In this document: one piece after another, positions 20,002 to 27,586 of the stretch
Layout of the letters: each line of letters begins with the position of its first letter
Numbering within the stretch: position 1 is the first letter of the stretch
Assembly: GCA_017958545.1 (NCBI GenBank)
Contig: JAGDCM010000076.1
Coordinates: 1 to 33,418, forward strand
DNA length: 33,418 bases
Reading direction: 5' to 3'
Source of the DNA: Bacteroidaceae bacterium
Lineage (GTDB): Bacteria > Bacteroidota > Bacteroidia > Bacteroidales > Bacteroidaceae
Program-made: the position numbers and the translations under genes
The notes under the pieces: model-generated
Seen by the model: the letters and a program-made list of their open reading frames with translations, nothing else
Databases searched by the model: none
What the model was told of the DNA's origin: nothing

Positions 20002-20028
20002 GCAAACCGGTAATGTAAGAGTGACTTT

Positions 20029-20478
20029 TTACTTCACTTCTATCTGTTTGCTTGAGGGCAATGCCTCTTTTGCTTTCTTGGGCAATACAACGGTCAAAAC
20101 TCCGTCTGTCACAGAAGCTGAGATACTCTCGCGCTCGACATCGTCAGGAATGGTGAATGCCTGTGAGAACTTTTGATATGAGAATTCTCTGCGCAGCCAT
20201 CTGCGTTTCTCGTCGCCCTTATCCTCTTTCTTCTGCTCTTTTTCGAGCGATATCATCAGATTGCCGTCTTCCGTCAGGTTAATCTTGTAGTCGGCCTTTG
20301 TTGTTCCGGGCACAGCCAGATCCAACTTGTAATCTGTATCGCTTTCCGTCACATTGATGGCTGGAGATGTGGTGTGAACTTGTCGCATTTCCGGTAATGA
20401 ATCGTTAAAGAAATCATTAAAGAATGCAGGCATAAAATTCATCGCATTGCGGTAGTTGTTTGAAAACATAGGTAACAT
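20029..20478 (-). CDS. Small heat shock protein, Hsp20/alpha-crystallin family
   Basis: An ATP-independent holdase chaperone that binds unfolding proteins in the cytoplasm. The 149 residues begin MLPMFSNNYRNAMNFMPAFF, a hydrophobic N-terminal arm like those that drive oligomerisation. The alpha-crystallin domain spans about 40-140, with YKLDLAVPGTTKADYKINL and the family signature region VTDGVLTVVLPKK. An AGGAG lies 9 bp before the ATG, unusually strong for this genome. The gene is alone, with its own terminator and a sigma-54-like promoter upstream, implying separate stress control. Confidence 0.95.
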   Translation of the reverse strand: MLPMFSNNYRNAMNFMPAFFNDFFNDSLPEMRQVHTTSPAINVTESDTDYKLDLAVPGTTKADYKINLTEDGNLMISLEKEQKKEDKGDEKRRWLRREFSYQKFSQAFTIPDDVERESISASVTDGVLTVVLPKKAKEALPSSKQIEVK

Positions 20479-20558
20479 AATTATAATCTCCTATCTTTAA
20501 TTTGTTAAACATTTACTTCATATATGGCTTTTTCTTTTCAAGCCTCTATCACCATACG

Positions 20559-20574
20559 AGCAATTCCTATGCCA
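20559..20574 (-). promoter_or_regulatory. Sigma-54-like promoter of hsp20
   Basis: The minus strand reads TGGCATAGGAATTGCT, matching the -24/-12 consensus TGGCAC-N5-TTGC with GG and GC at the required spacing. The predicted start site is near 20549, giving a leader of about 70 nt. No TAnnTTTG element was found for hsp20. Upstream AGTGAC repeats at 20650-20675 lie where activator sites would be expected. Confidence 0.55.
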
Positions 20575-20590
20575 TAATGACGAATTGGCA

Positions 20591-20675
20591 GTCACTTTAA
20601 CACTTCCTATTTTTCTCTTAACATTTCTAACGTATGTTTATGTTTTTGTGGCGACAAAGTGACCGATTGAGTGAC
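20591..20675. promoter_or_regulatory. GTGAC-type repeats, possible activator binding region
   Basis: AGTGAC at 20658-20663 and 20670-20675, with the related GGCGAC at 20650-20655, form a direct series. AAAGTGAC at 20656-20663 also occurs inverted as GTCACTTT at 20591-20598. They lie roughly 20-100 bp upstream of the hsp20 promoter and 50-130 bp upstream of the opposite-strand promoter, so either gene could be the target. Function is inferred from position only. Confidence 0.4.
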
Positions 20676-20722
20676 AAAATGCCCCTATGTGATACTTTTT
20701 TTGCAAAAAAATAAGGATAGCC

Positions 20723-20753
20723 TTTGTCGTACAAAACTTTTTTCTTATATTTG
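20723..20753 (+). promoter_or_regulatory. Bacteroidetes-type promoter of the FNT-like gene
   Basis: TTTG (20723-20726) and TATATTTG (20746-20753) are separated by 19 bp, a textbook -33/-7 arrangement. The leader to the ATG at 20798 is about 40 nt. Confidence 0.8.
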
Positions 20754-20797
20754 TGGGTGAAAATGATAATATTTACTACCTGCTTAGGTATATAACC

Positions 20798-21394
20798 ATG
20801 AAAAAAATCTTCGAATCGTCAATCTTTGCCGGTGTTGCAATCGGTATTGCCGGTTTTGGCTATTTGGCCGAAAAGAGTATTATCGGAGCAGTGCTGTTTG
20901 CTTTCGGTCTGTTGACTGTGGTTCACTACGGATTGAAACTCTATACAGGTACTGCCGGTTTCATAAAGAAAGGCGAAGCCGGACAACTGTTTTTTATATT
21001 ATTTGGTAATATAATAGGATGCCTCATAGTGGCTCTTATTGCACGCGCAAGTCCCATGCCTTTGCAGGATACGGCACAGAAGATACTTGAAGCACGTCTT
21101 GCCACAGGGCCTTTCTATGGCGGAGTATTGGCCATCGGATGCGGTATGATAATGACCACAGCAGTCACCTTTGCCCGCAAGGGACAGAACCTCCCTCTTC
21201 TGTTTGGTGTACCTTTGTTCATCATGTGCGGTTTCCCCCACTGTGTGGCAGATGCTTTCTATTATCTTTGCGTGCCGGTTGATTTCTATATGGCACGAGG
21301 AGGCGAAGTACTTGTTTTCTATCTGAGCATTGTTGCAGGTAATTTCATCGGGTGCAATCTTTATCGTATCATCTGTTACCATTTCCAAGAATAA
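20798..21394 (+). CDS. Short formate/nitrite transporter (FNT)-family membrane protein
   Basis: A 198-residue integral membrane protein with about five or six hydrophobic helices. The start at 20798 (MKKIFESS) was chosen because the promoter core occupies the upstream in-frame ATG at 20753. Family signs: GAVLFAFGLLTVVHYGLKLYTG resembles the FNT helix ending in LFTGN, and MCGFPHCVADAFYY matches the segment with the central pore histidine. FNT channels move small monovalent anions such as formate or nitrite. Typical members are about 250-280 residues, so this is a short branch that seems to lack part of the cytoplasmic termini. It is divergent from hsp20 and precedes hpf by 62 bp. Confidence 0.7.
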   Translation: MKKIFESSIFAGVAIGIAGFGYLAEKSIIGAVLFAFGLLTVVHYGLKLYTGTAGFIKKGEAGQLFFILFGNIIGCLIVALIARASPMPLQDTAQKILEARLATGPFYGGVLAIGCGMIMTTAVTFARKGQNLPLLFGVPLFIMCGFPHCVADAFYYLCVPVDFYMARGGEVLVFYLSIVAGNFIGCNLYRIICYHFQE

Positions 21395-21402
21395 TAATAT
21401 TG

Positions 21403-21418
21403 TGGAGAATTCTCTCCA
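21403..21418 (+). other. Short hairpin between FNT-like gene and hpf
   Basis: TGGAGA-ATTC-TCTCCA forms a perfect 6-bp stem just after the FNT-like stop. No T-run follows, so it may be a processing or attenuation structure rather than a terminator. Confidence 0.35.
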
Positions 21419-21456
21419 ACATACCATATTGTTTAACCATTTAAAATTTAAACATC

Positions 21457-21732
21457 ATGAAGAAAAACATTCAAGCTGTAAATTTCGAGATGACAAAGAA
21501 GCTCGAGGAGTATATAGATAAGAAACTTTCACGCTTCTCCCGCCATTTGGCTGAAAATGACGAACTGACCATACGTCTCAGCGTAGTAAAGCCTCAGACA
21601 AAAGAGAACAAGCAAGTGAAGGTTCAGGTTGCATCCCTCTTTGCAGAGAAGACTTGTGACACCTTTGAAGAGGCATTCTCCGCATGTCTTGAAGCTTTGG
21701 AATCAGGCTTGGAAAAAAGAAAAGGCTTGTAG
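21457..21732 (+). CDS. hpf: Ribosome hibernation promoting factor, short HPF type
   Basis: A 91-residue protein of the HPF/RaiA family, which binds the 30S decoding region of idle ribosomes in stationary phase and promotes their pairing or silencing. The length matches short HPF (about 95) and it lacks the C-terminal dimerisation domain of long HPF. Visible features are the beta-alpha-beta start KKNIQAVNFEMTKKLEEYI, the basic KLSRFSRH helix and the second helix DTFEEAFSACLEALESGLEK. No separate promoter is evident in the 62 bp after the FNT-like gene, so it may be read from that promoter. Confidence 0.9.
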   Translation: MKKNIQAVNFEMTKKLEEYIDKKLSRFSRHLAENDELTIRLSVVKPQTKENKQVKVQVASLFAEKTCDTFEEAFSACLEALESGLEKRKGL

Positions 21733-21749
21733 CCGTTTTTTCTCCCGGG

Positions 21750-21804
21750 GGGAAAATCCCCTTCAATGAAAGGCGAATTCCATTGAAGGAATAGATGTTT
21801 CCCC
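21750..21804. other. Interrupted inverted repeat downstream of hpf
   Basis: CCTTCAATG (21760-21768) and CATTGAAGG (21781-21789) are perfect 9-bp arms around a 12-nt loop. Outer arms GGGGAAA (near 21750-21756) and TTTCCCC (21798-21804) extend the structure. There is no T-run; the right outer arm abuts the next promoter's -33 box, so it could be either an RNA structure ending hpf mRNA or an operator. Confidence 0.5.
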
Positions 21805-21835
21805 TTGCGTGAGCATGTGTTTTGTCGTACTTTTG
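21805..21835 (+). promoter_or_regulatory. Bacteroidetes-type promoter of the histidine-rich protein gene
   Basis: TTG (21805-21807) and TACTTTTG (21828-21835) are separated by 20 bp. The leader to the ATG at 21865 is about 25 nt. Confidence 0.75.
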
Positions 21836-21864
21836 CAGCGTTCAAAACTTAAAACTGTAAAGCT

Positions 21865-22236
21865 ATGAAGACAACACACATGCTCACCATTTTAATGACA
21901 ATGTTCATTATGGGTACAACTTCAGTAATGGCTCAGGGTCGTAATATGGGCGGTCGTCAGTTACATCACGATTCCGGTCATGTGACGTATTCACAACCTG
22001 CTCCCCGTCATAGCAACGGCCATGCAGTTCATCATCAGCCTGCAATACGCCATCATCAGCCGTCAATGCACCACCATTCGGCTGGACACCATCGTCCCGC
22101 TCCAAGACCTGTGTATTATGCGGCTCCGAGACACTGCCCTCCTCCACCGCATCATCACGCTGATGCTGCAGGTATAGTGGCAGGTGCCGTTGTGGCTACA
22201 ACGGTAGGAATACTGCTCGGCAGTCTCGCCTATTAG
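21865..22236 (+). CDS. Secreted histidine-rich small protein
   Basis: A 123-residue protein of unknown function. Residues 1-24 form a signal peptide (VMAQ before GRNMGG). Residues 34-98 hold about 18 histidines in HH and HHH clusters mixed with Pro, Arg and Gln, for example HHQPAIRHHQPSMHHH, plus one cysteine at 91. A glycine/alanine-rich hydrophobic helix (about 101-121, AGIVAGAVVATTVGILLGSL) ends the chain and could anchor it in a membrane. The composition suggests binding of metal ions such as nickel, zinc or copper in the periplasm, which is inference. It has its own promoter. Its stop overlaps the converging Bax-inhibitor gene stop by 4 bp. Confidence 0.75.
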   Translation: MKTTHMLTILMTMFIMGTTSVMAQGRNMGGRQLHHDSGHVTYSQPAPRHSNGHAVHHQPAIRHHQPSMHHHSAGHHRPAPRPVYYAAPRHCPPPPHHHADAAGIVAGAVVATTVGILLGSLAY

Positions 22237-22949
22237 TTGTTCCTTCTGCCGAAGAAGCGCAGGAGATAAAGGAAAAGATTGACGAAGTCCAGGTAGAGCA
22301 TCAAAGCTCCTATCACAGCAAGTTTCTGTGTCTCGTCATCTTCCTCTACACCGTTGGTCAGAGCCTTTATCTTCTGCGCATCGTATGCTGTCAAGCCGGT
22401 AAAGATAAGTACTCCTACACCAGAAATAATCATATCCATCATAGTGCTCTTGAGGAAGATGTTCACCACTGTGGCTATGATAAGTCCGATAAGAGCCATC
22501 AGGAGTATGTTTCCGAAACTGCTGAGATCTGTTTTTGTGAAACTACCGTAAAGAGCCATCACTCCAAACGTACCGGCTGTTATGAAGAATGTCGTAGCAA
22601 TGCTGCTCATCGTGAATACGAGGAAGATTGTTGCAAGCAACGCACCGTTAAGTACGGAATAAAGCACGAACAGCAATGTTGCAGTCACCACAGAAATACG
22701 CTGTATGGTGCTTGACAAACCTATCACCAGCGCCAGTTCAGCTATTATAATACCGAAGAACACCATTCTGTTGCCGAATATCAACTGCAACATTCCAGGT
22801 GAGTTGGCAACAAAATATGATGTCAGACCCGTAAGTACGAGTGCGGAAGCCATCCACACATAGGATTTCCTCAGGAGTGTGTTCTGCACTTCAACAGCAC
22901 TTGTGGAGTTATATCCGCCGTAGTTCTTTACATAATTGAATTCGCTCAT
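22233..22949 (-). CDS. Bax inhibitor-1/YccA family membrane protein
   Basis: A 238-residue integral membrane protein with about seven hydrophobic helices from residue 28 to the C-terminus, matching the BI-1 family, whose members are proton-sensitive calcium leak channels or protease modulators. The N-terminus (MSEFNYVKNYGGYNSTSAVEVQ) is soluble. The late segment GLTAYDAQKIKAL is the family signature with conserved aspartate, and FVNLFLYLLRFFGRRNN is the typical end. It lies 15 bp after sstT on the same strand, so it is probably co-transcribed with it. Confidence 0.93.
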   Translation of the reverse strand: MSEFNYVKNYGGYNSTSAVEVQNTLLRKSYVWMASALVLTGLTSYFVANSPGMLQLIFGNRMVFFGIIIAELALVIGLSSTIQRISVVTATLLFVLYSVLNGALLATIFLVFTMSSIATTFFITAGTFGVMALYGSFTKTDLSSFGNILLMALIGLIIATVVNIFLKSTMMDMIISGVGVLIFTGLTAYDAQKIKALTNGVEEDDETQKLAVIGALMLYLDFVNLFLYLLRFFGRRNN

Positions 22950-22964
22950 AATATTTCTTTGATT

Positions 22965-24197
22965 TTATTTGTTTTCCTTCTTTTCGCTATGCATCTTGTC
23001 ATAGAGTTCTGCTGTCGCCGCAAAGAACACATCACCGCTTGAGTTGAGTGCTGTTTCCACTGAATCCTGCACCACACCGATGATGAATCCCACACCCACA
23101 GCCTGCATAGCCACATCACCGTCTATTCCCAGGAACGAACATGCCATCGGAATCAACAGCAGCGAACCGCCAGCCACTCCCGATGCTCCGCTGGCTCCCA
23201 GCGTAGAGATAATGCAGAGGAAGAGTGCGGAGAAGAATGACACTTCCACTCCCATCGTATTGGCCACAGCCAGCGTCATCACAGTTATCGTAACAGCAGC
23301 TCCGTCCATATTGATGGTGGCACCAAGAGGAATACATACAGAGTAGAATTTCTCGTCCAGTCCCAACTTCTGGCATAGTCTAATATTTATAGGTATATTG
23401 GCTGCGGAAGAGCGTGTAAAGAATGCATTGATGCCGCTTTCCCTCAGACAGGTGAATAGCAGAGGATACGGATTCTTGTGTGTCATCAGGAATGCAATGA
23501 GAGGATTGAACACCAATGTGCCGAAAAGCATACAGCACACGAGCAGCAGCACCAGTTGTCCGTATGTAGTAAACACCTCCAGTCCGCTTTCCGACACAGA
23601 TGTGAACACAAGACCCAAAATACCGAACGGTGCGAATTTCACTATCCATCTCACCGTCTGCGACACTATCTCTGCGAAATCCTCTATCACATCAATGGTA
23701 ACGGGTTTTGCTTTCATCTTGAGCGCCAGACCAAGAAGTATTGCCCAAAACAGTATTCCTATATAGTTTGCTGACGATAGAGACACCAGAGGATTGTTCA
23801 CAAGATTAGTGAACAGATTGGAAAACACGTCCAGCAGACTGCTCGGAGCCGCACCCTCAATTGCTTTATTCAATGCCATCTTCACGGGAAACAGCTTACT
23901 TCCCACCACAGCACAAAATGCTGCCAGAAATGTGCTTAGGAGATAGCAGAATATCACAGTGCGGAATCTTGCTCCCAACCCGCTGCCCGATTTTGCAATG
24001 CTTGCCATCACAAGTACGGCAACCAGCACCGGTGCCACAGCTTTCAGGGCGCTCACGAATATCTGTCCCAAGATTTCGATGCCAGTCAGTTCAGGTGCCA
24101 CAAGTCCCAGTATTGCACCTATCACAAGACCTATTGCTATCCGGACAATAAGTTTCATACCCGACCATACACGTATGATTGCTTTTATCACATTCAT
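22965..24197 (-). CDS. sstT: Serine/threonine:Na+ symporter
   Basis: A 410-residue symporter of the dicarboxylate/amino acid:cation family, SstT branch, importing serine and threonine with sodium. I chose the ATG at 24197 (MNVIKAIIRVWSGMKLIVRI) since it gives the family length (about 414) and lies after the promoter; an in-frame ATG at 24260 falls within the promoter. Visible: re-entrant loop TRSSAANIPINIRLCQKLG, the NMDGAA motif in GATINMDGAAVTITVMTLA, and a serine/glycine-rich second hairpin loop GASGASGVAGGSLLL. The C-terminus is charged (MHSEKKENK). BI-1 follows after 15 bp. Confidence 0.95.
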   Translation of the reverse strand: MNVIKAIIRVWSGMKLIVRIAIGLVIGAILGLVAPELTGIEILGQIFVSALKAVAPVLVAVLVMASIAKSGSGLGARFRTVIFCYLLSTFLAAFCAVVGSKLFPVKMALNKAIEGAAPSSLLDVFSNLFTNLVNNPLVSLSSANYIGILFWAILLGLALKMKAKPVTIDVIEDFAEIVSQTVRWIVKFAPFGILGLVFTSVSESGLEVFTTYGQLVLLLVCCMLFGTLVFNPLIAFLMTHKNPYPLLFTCLRESGINAFFTRSSAANIPINIRLCQKLGLDEKFYSVCIPLGATINMDGAAVTITVMTLAVANTMGVEVSFFSALFLCIISTLGASGASGVAGGSLLLIPMACSFLGIDGDVAMQAVGVGFIIGVVQDSVETALNSSGDVFFAATAELYDKMHSEKKENK

Positions 24198-24257
24198 ATT
24201 GTTATTTTTTATATGTTTTACAACCGTTTTTTTGCGCTTGTCGTATATTTCGCCATG

Positions 24258-24289
24258 CAAAAATACATCTTTTTCCCGATATTAGCAAA
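24258..24289 (-). promoter_or_regulatory. Bacteroidetes-type promoter of sstT
   Basis: On the minus strand TTTG (24286-24289) and TATTTTTG (24258-24265) are separated by exactly 20 bp. The leader is about 55-60 nt. The -33 box lies 9 bp from the divergent yidC -7 box. Confidence 0.8.
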
Positions 24290-24297
24290 TTATTTTG

Positions 24298-24305
24298 TAC
24301 CTTTG
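24298..24305 (+). promoter_or_regulatory. -7 promoter element of yidC
   Basis: TACCTTTG matches TAnnTTTG and lies 44 bp before the yidC ATG. A clear TTTG at 19-21 bp upstream is lacking (only TTTC near 24272). Confidence 0.65.
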
Positions 24306-24349
24306 TCGCCCGAAAATGCATTCATATTACAGAAACACACATTATATTT

Positions 24350-26209
24350 ATGGATAAGAACACAATTACAGGTTTTATTCTCATTGCTCTCGTGCTGATA
24401 GGTTTCTCATGGTATAGCAGACCCTCTGAAGAACAGATGGCAGAGATGGCCCGTCAAGAAGACTCCATCGCCCGGGTTGCCGAGCAGATGCAGAAACAGC
24501 AGGTGGAGGCACAACTGGCCGCACAGGCCGAAGAGGCTGCAGCCCCAGTGGATTCCGATGCCCTCTTCTTTGACCAGCGCAGCACGACTGGCGAAAGTTT
24601 CGTGCTTTCCAACGGTCTCATGGAACTCACGATGAATACACGCGGCGGCTCCATCGAGGGAGCCCGTCTGACAGGTTATAAGGACCGTCAGGGTCGTCCC
24701 ATCAGTATTCTGCGCCCCGACAGCAGCGAGCTCTCCTTCATGCTTTCCGGCAAAGGGGAAAATATCAACACACGCAACTATACCTTCCGTGTGCTTGGTC
24801 ACAGCGGTCGTGCCGTCACTATGCGTCTGGGTTCTGAGGAGCGCCATCTCGACATCCACTACGAACTCCTGCCTGAAAGTTATATGGTCAATATCACGCT
24901 GTCCTCCAAGGGTTTGTCTTCTCTGCTTCAACCCAATGCAGACAAGCTCTACATCCAGTGGCACAGCATGGCAGCACAGCAGGAAAAAGGTTTCGATTTC
25001 GAGCAGCGCTATGCCTCGCTCACGTTCCGTGAGAACGACGGCGACACCGACTATCTCAGCGAGACGAAGGATAAGACCGAGAGTCCTGACGAGCCCTTGG
25101 AATGGGTGGCATTCAAGAATCAGTTCTTCTCCAGCGTGCTCCTGACATCCGACAACTTCACCGATGCTACGCTGCACTCTGCACCGCAGGAGAAGGGAAC
25201 GGGCAACCTCAAACAGTACGACGCTGCCCTCGCAGTACCCTTCAATGCCGACGGAACGGAGCAGACGCGCCTCCAGATGTATGTCGGTCCCAACGATTTC
25301 CACATCCTCAAGAACCACAACAAACTCGCCATCACTTCCGAGAATCCAGAACTGGAGGACCTCGTATATCTGGGCTGGCCGCTCTTCAAGTGGGTAAACC
25401 GCTGGATTATCATGCCTCTCTTCTACTGGCTCACTTCGCTGGGTCTCTCTATGGGTATTGTGCTTCTCCTGCTCACCATCATCGTCAAAATACTTGTCTA
25501 TCCCACCACAAAGAAGAGTTACATGTCATCTGCCAAGATGCGTGTGCTCAAGCCTGAGATAGACAAGATTGCCCAGAAATATCCCAAGCAGGAAGACACC
25601 ATGAAGAAGCAGCAGGAGACTATGCAGCTCTATTCCCAGTACGGCGTTTCTCCTATGGGCGGCTGTCTGCCTATGCTGATACAGATGCCCATCTGGATTG
25701 CGCTCTTCAATTTCGTGCCCAATTGTATCCAGCTTCGCGGTGAGCGTTTCCTTTGGGCAGACGACCTTTCTTCCTATGACGAACTCCTTCATTGGAATGC
25801 CGACCTGTGGCTCATCGGCGACCATCTCTCCATCTTCTGTCTGCTCTTCTGTATCACCAATATCATCAACACGTGGATATCGATGCGTCAGCAGCAGAAC
25901 CAGTTCACAGGCGATCAGGCTCAGCAGATGAAGATGATGCAGTACATGATGTATATCATGCCGCTGATGTTCTTCTTCATGTTCAACAACTACTCTTCGG
26001 GCCTCTGCTACTATTATTTCCTCTCCGGTCTCACCAGCATCCTCATCATGTGGTATCTGCGCAAGACCACCGACGACGAGCGTCTTCTTGCCAAGCTCAA
26101 CGCCTATCGTGATCAGCACAAGAACGACCCCAAGAAGATGTCCGGTATGGCAGCCCGTCTGGAGGCTCTGCAGAAGATGGCTGAAGAGCAGCAGAAACAT
26201 CGCAAGTAA
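24350..26209 (+). CDS. yidC: Membrane protein insertase YidC
   Basis: Inserts and folds inner membrane proteins, alone or with SecYEG. The chosen ATG at 24350 gives 619 residues starting MDKNTITGFILIALVLIGFSW, the N-terminal membrane helix typical of Gram-negative YidC; upstream in-frame ATGs precede the promoter. A large periplasmic domain (about 70-345) has GLMELTMNTRGGSIEGARL. The conserved insertase core follows, with KSYMSSAKMRVLKPEIDKI, YGVSPMGGCLPMLIQMPIWIA and the final helices around NYSSGLCYYYFLSGL. The tail is basic and glutamine-rich (QKMAEEQQKHRK). The MFS gene follows by 27 bp. Confidence 0.97.
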   Translation: MDKNTITGFILIALVLIGFSWYSRPSEEQMAEMARQEDSIARVAEQMQKQQVEAQLAAQAEEAAAPVDSDALFFDQRSTTGESFVLSNGLMELTMNTRGGSIEGARLTGYKDRQGRPISILRPDSSELSFMLSGKGENINTRNYTFRVLGHSGRAVTMRLGSEERHLDIHYELLPESYMVNITLSSKGLSSLLQPNADKLYIQWHSMAAQQEKGFDFEQRYASLTFRENDGDTDYLSETKDKTESPDEPLEWVAFKNQFFSSVLLTSDNFTDATLHSAPQEKGTGNLKQYDAALAVPFNADGTEQTRLQMYVGPNDFHILKNHNKLAITSENPELEDLVYLGWPLFKWVNRWIIMPLFYWLTSLGLSMGIVLLLLTIIVKILVYPTTKKSYMSSAKMRVLKPEIDKIAQKYPKQEDTMKKQQETMQLYSQYGVSPMGGCLPMLIQMPIWIALFNFVPNCIQLRGERFLWADDLSSYDELLHWNADLWLIGDHLSIFCLLFCITNIINTWISMRQQQNQFTGDQAQQMKMMQYMMYIMPLMFFFMFNNYSSGLCYYYFLSGLTSILIMWYLRKTTDDERLLAKLNAYRDQHKNDPKKMSGMAARLEALQKMAEEQQKHRK

Positions 26210-26236
26210 AAGACGCAACATTTCTCCCGAGATACC

Positions 26237-27586
26237 ATGAACAGTAAGAAGATGCGCTTCCTGACGCTCATCCTTGTGAGCTTCACCATGATGGCTGCCT
26301 ATTTCTTCGCAGATGTCATGTCTCCTCTGGAGTCGCTTCTCACAGCGCCTTCTGAGGCTGGCGGTCTTTCGTGGAGCAGTGATGAATACGGTTTCTTTTC
26401 AGGTTCCTACGGCTTCTTCAACGTCTTCCTCCTGTTGCTCTTCTTCGGAGGTATAGTGCTCGATAAGTTCGGCATCCGTTTCACAGGTGTTCTCTCCACA
26501 CTGCTCATGTTCGGTGGTGCCCTGATAAAATGGTGGGCTGTGAGCCGCAGTTTCGAGGGCTCTGTAACTCTTCCATTCTCTCTTGGTGTTTACTCCACTC
26601 AGGTCATACTGGCAAGTCTCGGTTTCGCCATATTCGGTGTGGGATGTGAGATAGCCTGCATCGCTGTCTCAAAGGTCATCGTCAAGTGGTTCACCGGCTA
26701 CGAACTGGCATTCGCTATGGGTCTCCAGGTGGCTCTCGCCCGTATCGGCACAGCTGCCGCTCTGGCCTTCTCCCTGCCTTTTGCAGAGTGGCTTGGCGAG
26801 GTACACCACAGCGTCGGACTAGGTGCGGCACTTCTCTTCATCGGTTTGCTGGCATTCCTCGTCTATTGCGTGCTTGATAAGCGTTTCGACCGTGATACGG
26901 CACTCGAACATTTCGACAAGGCATCCTACGACGAAGGCTTCCACCTTTCCGATTTGCGCCTGCTGATGGTTTCGCGTGGATTCTGGTATATCGCCCTGCT
27001 CTGTCTGATGTTCTATGCAGGTGTGTTTCCCTTCCTCAAGTTTGCCACCAAACTCATGATATTCAAATACGGCGTGGCAGAAGGTGTGGCCGGTCTCATT
27101 CCTGCCATGCTTCCTTTCGGCACCATCTTCCTCACTCCCTTCTTCGGTCGCATCTACGACAGATACGGACGCGGAGCCACTCTGATGCTCATCGGTTCGG
27201 TGTTGCTTTTCCTCGTGCATGTTGTTATTGCACTTCCCTTGAACCACTGGCCTCTTGTCATCCTCATGATGATGGTACTGGGCGTTGCATTCGGTATGGT
27301 ACCGTCAGCTATGTGGCCTTCTGTGCCCAAGATTATTCCCATGAAACTTCTCGGCACAGCCTATGCTCTCATCTTCTATATCCAGAATATCGGTCTTTCT
27401 CTTGTGCCTATATGGATTGGTAAGATAAATCAGCAGCACACCGACCCTTCCACCGGCATGATTGACTATACGGAAACGATGACAGTCTTTGCCCTCTTCG
27501 GACTCCTTGCCATTGTGCTCAGCCTGCTTCTCCTGCGCGAGGACAAGATCAGGGGTTACGGTCTGGAGCAACGAAATATCTCTTAG
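26237..27586 (+). CDS. Major facilitator superfamily transporter
   Basis: A 449-residue transporter with about 12 predicted membrane helices. It begins MNSKKMRFLTLILVSFTMMAAYFFADVMSP; the loop between helices 2 and 3 carries GGIVLDKFGIRFTG and the equivalent C-half loop GRIYDRYGRGATL, the duplicated MFS signature. Substrate is unknown; the arrangement resembles uncharacterised MFS proteins common in Bacteroidales. It is probably in an operon with yidC, 27 bp upstream. Its last 38 bp overlap the converging glycosyltransferase gene. Confidence 0.88.
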   Translation: MNSKKMRFLTLILVSFTMMAAYFFADVMSPLESLLTAPSEAGGLSWSSDEYGFFSGSYGFFNVFLLLLFFGGIVLDKFGIRFTGVLSTLLMFGGALIKWWAVSRSFEGSVTLPFSLGVYSTQVILASLGFAIFGVGCEIACIAVSKVIVKWFTGYELAFAMGLQVALARIGTAAALAFSLPFAEWLGEVHHSVGLGAALLFIGLLAFLVYCVLDKRFDRDTALEHFDKASYDEGFHLSDLRLLMVSRGFWYIALLCLMFYAGVFPFLKFATKLMIFKYGVAEGVAGLIPAMLPFGTIFLTPFFGRIYDRYGRGATLMLIGSVLLFLVHVVIALPLNHWPLVILMMMVLGVAFGMVPSAMWPSVPKIIPMKLLGTAYALIFYIQNIGLSLVPIWIGKINQQHTDPSTGMIDYTETMTVFALFGLLAIVLSLLLLREDKIRGYGLEQRNIS

